A DNA stretch of 64,000 nucleotides, taken from Heliocidaris erythrogramma (taxonomy: Eukaryota > Echinodermata > Echinoidea > Camarodonta > Echinometridae). The stretch is taken from the NCBI GenBank assembly GCA_025617745.1, contig CM046863.1:58608085-58672084 (forward strand), written 5' to 3'. Made by a program: the position numbers and the translations under genes. Below the pieces are notes generated by a model. That model searched no databases and was not told the DNA's origin. It saw nothing but the letters and a program-made list of their open reading frames with translations. Below, piece after piece: positions 58,126 through 64,000 of this stretch (its first letter is position 1; the number at the start of each line of letters is the position of its first letter).

Positions 58126-58216
58126 GTGGTAAACCCGCACTTCGAGTCCTCCGCGTGATGTGCGAAGACCCTTGAGATGAGAGTCCAGTCTGCCGCCCTT
58201 TTCAGTCCCACACCAG
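58126..58216 (-). CDS. Putative internal exon of a host gene
   Basis: On the minus strand an acceptor (CACATAGTCTTAG) precedes CTGG at 58216, and a textbook donor GTAAGT follows 58126. The frame is open: WCGTEKGGRLDSHLKGLRTS then RGGLEVRVYH, about 30 codons with balanced composition, unlike the surrounding low-complexity frames. It ends in phase 0, matching the exon at 52495-52542. An alternative acceptor six bases upstream (CACATAG) would add two codons. Product unknown. Confidence 0.5.
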
Positions 58217-59079
58217 CTAAGACTATGTGCAGAAAAAAGGAGAGATGGGGTAAGGTGCGCTGGGTGTCAGACTTAAGGAAGAGAAACAGAGAGACAGACA
58301 GGTAGACAGAAAGACAAAGAAACTATGGGAGAAACAGACAGAGAGTTCGTACAACATTAAGTTTATCGACAGACAGAAGTTACATCTTCGGTACGTTCGG
58401 GGAGGGGGGGGGGGGGGGGGAAAGGAAAATGAAAATAAATAGCCGAAAAAGTAGTCATTTTATCAGCATTCGATTCAAAGAAAAAAAAAATATGTATAGA
58501 CCCTAGTTCATGAGATGATGGTATGGGAAAGGGAGTTATGGAGCACCCCTGCCACCTCTTGGTATTGCCACTGTTGACATCATGTTATTCAGACGATCCA
58601 CCCAAAATACGATGATATACAAACAGCACAATCCTCTGTATTAAACTTCCACATATTTGAGAAACAATCATCTCATATTCGGGCAGCGATGTGGCTATAA
58701 TGTGATTTTTTTTTCCATGTCAATTCATCAAGAACGGAATTAACCTATAAATGCACACATTTTAAAGTATGTGCCACCAAGGAGTTCTGTGATACATGTA
58801 ACTCATTGGCGCCACCAATGGCTGGCATTAAAGAAGAAAAGTAAAATTATGAAAGTAAAGTTGATAAAAGTTTATTATTAGGATAAAACAGTTCTGATGT
58901 ACATGTAATCATGCCCGGACGCCCACTTGTATATAAGACTCTTTACAGCTTTCCATTTTTCGTTGGCATTGCACAGGGACACTTCGAGGGTTTGTCTCTC
59001 TTTTTTCATCTACGACTGTAAATTGTAAACTGTAAGGTATGTGGCTGACAGTATACAAAAATATACGAAGCTGACAAAA
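58217..59079. other. Non-coding stretch
   Basis: A G run lies at about 58400-58418. No additional exon was recognised. Confidence 0.4.
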
Positions 59080-59812
59080 ATTTCCATCAGGAAGGGGGTG
59101 TAGCGCTCCCCTACAAGAAAAAAAAACACACACCAACATGCCCTTTGACCAAGCTTTATTGCCTCTAAATTGCTCTTGATGTAGAGAAAAGGCTTTTTTT
59201 ATATTCCAACATTAATAATACCTCAAAACATTAAATTTAATTCTGGTCAAATTTACAAGGTGCAATTATGAGTATGGGGTGAAATTATATGACATTACCA
59301 TTTCATTCATAAGTTATCAAATTGTGAAAATTGTATGCTTTGTGTAAAGTAGACAAGACATCTTGAGAGGATTTTGTAAACTCAATTTGAGAAGACAAAA
59401 AGTAGCTTGTTATATTGCTGAAATCTACATAAATACCTTGCAAGATCTTCTATTACTAGCATGCTTTGTCAAGACGGTGAAGATGGACAATGGGTGTGTT
59501 AACAAAACGCTGAAAATGTTTCGCAACTACATGTACTTTTGAGAGAGCAATGCAATTTTCACAATTTAAGAACTTATTACTGCAATTATCGTTTGGCACG
59601 AAATTGCACATTAGGAAAGTGAAAATACTCAAAATTGAACTACAAACATGTAAGTTTGACTTGAATTGAATAAAGAACATTTGACATATTAAGGTTGGAA
59701 TGTAAAATAAGAAGTCTTTTCTCAACATCCAGATAGTTTTGGGGTAGTAGGCTTGGTCAAAGGGCACTTTGATGGTGTTTTTTTTTCAGGGGAGTGTTAC
59801 ACCCTCTTCGCG
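59080..59812. repeat. Diverged inverted duplication
   Basis: GAAGGGGGTGTAGCGCTCCC and ATGCCCTTTGACCAAGC (59092-59156) face GCTTGGTCAAAGGGCA and GGGGAGTGTTACACCCTCTT (59750-59809). Pairing continues inward (GATGTAGAGAAAAGGC against GAAAAGACTTCTTATTTTAC on the other strand) toward a centre near 59446. It encodes nothing recognisable. Confidence 0.6.
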
Positions 59813-60365
59813 ATGGATTTTGGGGTCAGTTTTATACCTTGTTTAATGTACAGTGTACAACCTTTAATACTGACAAATTTCGGTAAAAATCCCCCCCCCC
59901 CCCCGCAATCTTTCCTCCACCGGGTGAATTTATATGTTGGCTGAAGTGAAAAACAATAATTCTGTTTTAATGAAATCAATTTGAAATAGGATGGTAGGTT
60001 TTTTTTGGATGATATCAATATCGATACATAAAAGGCTATACAGACCAAAATTAATGATGAATGGATTAAAATATTACATTATTAACGTCCGCATGACAAA
60101 AATGTAAACGGTCTGATCAGTCTACAAAATATATGCAACACGATCGCAAAGTCTTAAAAAAAATGAGGCAATGTCAGTTAAGACTTTTCCATCACCGATT
60201 TAAATGTTCCAATGTTAAACATTACAATCTTTTAAACAATTAGCTCTCAATTAACATTCGATGTTGAATAGGTTAAATAAGAACATTTTGTGTTGCTTCT
60301 AAAAGAGAATAAGCGCCTTTAATATCCGGAAATACATGTATGCATTGTGCGTGTTTTAAACATTG

Positions 60366-60396
<31 letters not shown>

Positions 60397-60536
60397 GATC
60401 TCAGTAATTCGAATAGTTTTCTTTCCATTTATTTGTATTTATTTGCAATCATCCTCTTTTCTTTCTTACATAAATTAGCAAAAGTTTATGAATTATAAAT
60501 CCCCTACTCAAAATCTGGGGTAGTCATTAATTCTAC
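59813..60536. other. Non-coding; C14 and ATC microsatellite
   Basis: A C run at about 59891-59904 and (ATC)n at about 60367-60396. No gene. Confidence 0.55.
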
Positions 60537-60537
60537 A

Positions 60538-61711
60538 AGGAGAATTACGCTCAAAAATAAAGACGATAGTGTTCAAAGGTGTTATTTATTCCTACTTGTT
60601 AGACTATATGGCTTCGCGTCAAAATATACGAGATCGATACGAATCAAATTTTTCTAAGCAAAATTTACCATCTGCTAGCAATATGTATCGTCTGCTAGCA
60701 GCACATGGGGGCTGCCATTTTGTTTATGTGTACAAGAAGATTTTCTTAATCCAAATGCTCAATTGCCTTTTTCAAAATTAAAAACCCATTTGAGATTAAA
60801 AATAAAGAATAGATATGTCAATTTATTTTTAAACTGAAGATTTCCTTATATACATGTATTTCTGTTGAAAATCGATATTCGCTTAATAGAAATCTATTTT
60901 CTCGATACTGGACGTATGGGACGGAGCAAATTAATTCAAATTTTATGGATGCTTCTTCCCTGAGCATCTATAGCGGCAAACTATGCATTCACCTGCTTTC
61001 GGATAATGGACTTGAAAAGTCAGAATGCATGCTGCATATATTATGTTCTGCTCTGTTTGGCAAACCCAAGAAAATAGATTTTTGTTAAGCAAAACCAGAC
61101 AATTTAAAAGTATCATTATAAAGATTTAATTTTTATAATACATGTAGCCACCCACTTTATATTTTCCGTCACATATGGCATTTTAGGTAATGAATAAAAT
61201 CAATTTAGGATTTGGATTCAAAATATCTTCCTGACTGGAACATTTCTCAATGGTTCATGTACAACTCACTGATCTCTATGTAAAAATCTGGATAGAGCAT
61301 TGGCTTGTTGAGGTGAAGCCGCTAGGCCGCCATGCTACCACTCCCATTTCTATAGCTGGAGATTGGAAAGGCCAATCACGTCGAAGCTGGTTCAATGGCT
61401 GTGCAGTGATGCGCAGCGTGCGCATTGTATTGGGAGTGGTTTAAATGGCCGCACTGTGGCTTCAGATGTTTGCACAGTGCGTATGGACCAATGCTCTATC
61501 CAGATTTTTACATAGAGATCAGTGGTACAACTCCAAATCAGCAAGAAAATGGCAGCCCCCATGTAAATGAGTAGGAGACGATACCGGGTGTTGGAATATC
61601 TTTATTTATACCCTTTTCTGATATCTTATTAGAAAATGATTTAGGCCAATAAGTAGGAATATATTACACCTTCCAATATAAGTAAATTTGTAATCAGGGC
61701 TTAATTCTCCT
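60538..61711. mobile_element. TTAA-type element with AGGAGAATTA ends
   Basis: The left end is AGGAGAATTACGCTC and the right end complements AGGAGAATTAAGCCC, followed by TTAA (61712-61715). The left flank is TACA and not TTAA, so the duplication is decayed. The ends resemble those of the Kolobok-like elements at 11728 and 29828. Inner arms pair (CATGGGGGCTGCCATTTT at about 60704 with its complement at about 61546). It is itself split by the MITE at 61267-61524. Confidence 0.5.
61267..61524. mobile_element. 258-bp hairpin MITE with 8-bp duplication
   Basis: Ends CACTGATCTCTATGTAAAAA and their complement are flanked by a perfect 8-bp repeat, GTACAACT (61259-61266 and 61525-61532). Pairing extends inward (GATAGAGCATTGG, then GAAGCCGCTAGGCCGCCAT-like) so nearly the whole element is a hairpin. 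An 8-bp target fits hAT-, P- or Merlin-type elements; the ends do not decide which. Confidence 0.85.
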
Positions 61712-61715
61712 TTAA

Positions 61716-62017
61716 AGAGGAGAGCTGGACGTGGAGCAATTCTGCTGTATTCTTAAACTCTACTCCAAAACGTGCAGCCTCATGTCACTGTATATTTTCT
61801 TCCTCGTCCCTGCTAATAACTAGCACGGAACTCTATACTTTTTAAAATATATATTCACCAACGTCAGTTTGATGTTTCTGACCACCTGGTTATAGTTAGT
61901 CTAGAACAAAATCTACTATACGGCGTAAAATTTAGAATAAAATATCTACATGTAGATACCTTCAATGCGGCGTCTATGCTTGAAAAAAAAACGCACGAGT
62001 TTGATCAAAATGGCTAG
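61716..62017. other. Non-coding spacer
   Basis: Nothing recognised. Confidence 0.4.
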
Positions 62018-62022
62018 CAATG

Positions 62023-62210
62023 CAGTGGCGTATCCAGGGCGGCGGCGCAACAGGCGCCCTCCCCTATTGGCCGTCGTAAAAAAAAATATATAGCAATATA
62101 TAGCACTATACTACCCTTCTTCAGAAGCAACAATTTCTCCCACATGACGGCGATCAATAATTCCTGGCGCTGGCCCCCCCCCCCATTGGGAAATCCTGGA
62201 TACGCCGCTG
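62023..62210. mobile_element. 188-bp MITE, CAGTGGCGTATCCAGG ends
   Basis: Ends CAGTGGCGTATCCAGG and CCTGGATACGCCGCTG are flanked by CAATG (62018-62022 and 62211-62215). It contains a C run (about 62174-62184) near the right end. CAGTGGCG-type ends are common in hAT MITEs, which normally have 8-bp targets; only five bases match here. It is the best-preserved example of a terminus found in fragments elsewhere in the window. Confidence 0.7.
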
Positions 62211-62386
62211 CAATGTTGATATGCAACGGAAATGTTAGATTATGGGCGTGATTGTTAAAATACAACGATGTCAACGTTATACACCTACGCTAGTGTGCTA
62301 ATTCCTTTTCACTTTTTTTGAAACAGTCCCCCCCCCCCCCCTTTTTTTTTCATCATTTAAGTTCAAGACAAATCTGCTTTCTTAGC
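62211..62386. other. Spacer with C/T homopolymers
   Basis: A C run (about 62329-62341) is followed directly by a T run. Confidence 0.5.
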
Positions 62387-64000
62387 AGGCCTACATGTAT
62401 CTTCATTGAGTCATGATTTTAGGTTATCAGTTGTGAATGTACACGTGGATACTGGAAATGTTCAATCAGATTTTTGCATTTGGTGTTGCTTCCGCAAATT
62501 TCGCTCTCACAGGGCATGAAATCAACATCGCTGATCAACAGTGCTGATCTACAGTGTCTAGATCTATATCATGCACTTCTCTTTCCTTTATCGTTTTCTA
62601 ATCTCAGAGCGTCAGGCGAATGACCTTTAAAAGTGACCTATATTTTCTTTGAAGCCACATTAAAAGAGCTTGCATAATGTACTGTACTCGGGGATTATGT
62701 TTTAGTTAGATCGTTCACATGTAGACTAGAATAACATTGCGCTTACAAAAGAAATCGTGGCAGCATAAATAATAATGATGATAATGTGTATGATGATGCT
62801 GATAATAATAATAACACTGTACTACTACTACTACTACTACTACTACTAAGTACTAATGGTATTAATATTGGTTTTCCCGGGCCACTTTTCTCATTTGGTC
62901 ACTCACATTCATATTTCGTGCATTCAACATAACTTAAATGTCGACCAAGAAAGAATTGTTCAAAGTAAGAATCCGGGCCGAGCATTCAAATTAAACAAAA
63001 GGAAACAAATTCACGTAATGTGAATTCAACTTGTAAATGCGAGCATTTTCATATTAGATCTGCGCATTCAAGTTAACACAGTAAACTGAACGTGTTAACT
63101 TGCATGCACTGATCTCAAAAGACCGGCATACACGAATTTGTATTTACTGTATGTATGTTTGGTAGACTCGTTTAATTTGAATGTTTGCATTCTTAATTTG
63201 AATTACAGAATTCGTCCAAGAGCGACATTTGCGTTAAAATTGAATTATAAATTTAAGTGACTAAATGATTAAATTGACCAGGAAAACATATAAAAATAAT
63301 AATAATAATAGTAATAATAATAACAATAAAAGAAAACTAAAACGATGATAATCAATCTAGTTATTGTACAATTATAGAGTTTCTTCTTTCTTAGTAGGCC
63401 TACATGTATCTTCATTGAATCATGATTTTAGGTCAAATCAGTTGTGAATGTAACACGTGGACACTGGAAATGTTCAATCAGATTTTGCATTTGGTGTTAC
63501 TTCCGCAAATTTCGCTATCACTATTACCGTACTACTAATAATAATGATATAGGTTTTCCCGGCCACTTTTCTCATTTGGTCACTCACATTCATATTTCGT
63601 GCATTCAACGTAACGTAAATGTCGACCAAGAAAGAACTGTTCAAAGTAAGAATCCGGGCCGAGCATTCAAATTAAACAACAGGAAAACAAATTCACATAA
63701 TGTGAATTCAACTTGTAAATGCGAGCACTTTTATAGTAGATCTGCGCATTCAAGTTAACACAGTGTTAAAACCGAACGTGTTAACTTGCATGCACTGATC
63801 TCATAAGACCGGCATGCACGAATTTGTAAACTGAATGTATGTTTGGTTGACTCGTTGAATTTGAATGTTTGCATTCTTAATTTGAATTACAGAATTCGTC
63901 CAAGAGCGACATTTGCGTTAATTTGAATTATAAATTTGAGTGTCCAAAATGATTGCAATGAACGGAAAACCTATAATGGTAATACTCTTAATGATAATGA
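62387..64000. repeat. Tandem duplication, two diverged copies
   Basis: AGGCCTACATGTATCTTCAT starts at 62387 and again at 63396. GGTTTTCCCGG occurs at about 62870 and 63551. The offset changes from about 1009 to about 681, so copy 1 carries about 330 bp more between these anchors, including an ACT microsatellite. Both copies are rich in CATTCAA..TAAC phrases. Copy 2 runs to the window edge. Confidence 0.8.

Overview
This is a eukaryotic, almost gene-free window. It is AT-rich, intron-scale DNA packed with microsatellites, very long C or G homopolymers, terminal-inverted-repeat (TIR) elements, foldback palindromes and non-LTR retrotransposons of an I/Nimb-like type (CCHC gag, AP endonuclease, reverse transcriptase, RNase H). 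No bacterial-style operon, CRISPR array, rRNA or intact tRNA gene was seen. The repeat style suggests a marine invertebrate, most likely an echinoderm such as a sea urchin. The clues are abundant THAP-domain DNA transposons, foldbacks with ~15-bp tandem outer domains like sea-urchin TU elements, ACT/GAT microsatellites and poly-C runs. The organism is an inference only.

Layout. 1-11.7 kb: small TIR elements, including a 9-bp-TSD element with a tRNA-like core and a telomeric insert; a frameshifted THAP domain; a 182-bp satellite; a LINE tail; a 1.3-kb palindrome; and a 500-bp assembly gap (7962-8461). 11.7-12.5 kb: a TTAA-flanked, THAP-bearing Kolobok-like element. About 12.7-18.8 kb: a nearly full-length minus-strand LINE (LINE-1) with two frameshifts. 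18.8-24.8 kb: microsatellites, a 51-bp minisatellite and a TA-flanked MITE. 24.8-40.2 kb: a large foldback element whose left arm is split by a second LINE. 40.2-52 kb: ACT microsatellites, a G/C-capped MITE, a LINE crumb and a 2-kb 57-bp satellite. 52.5-58.2 kb: two exons that look like the 3' end of a host gene on the minus strand. 58.2-64 kb: more MITEs, an inverted duplication and a ~0.7-1 kb tandem duplication.

The most notable structure is the nested stack at 24.8-40.2 kb. A MULE-like MITE (9-bp TSD) sits at matching places in both arms of a foldback with minisatellite outer domains. LINE-2 entered the left MITE copy with a perfect 14-bp TSD. A TTAA-flanked THAP element then split the LINE-2 endonuclease. 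That THAP element was itself invaded by a 2.8-kb foldback made of GTGATATCAC palindromes (6-bp TSD) and by a 266-bp CACTA-type MITE (TTA TSD). Most levels have readable target duplications, and several have an empty-site comparison inside this window, so much of the order of events can be read directly. The foldback tip also supplies a replacement ATG and first zinc-ligand cysteine to the THAP reading frame that it broke.
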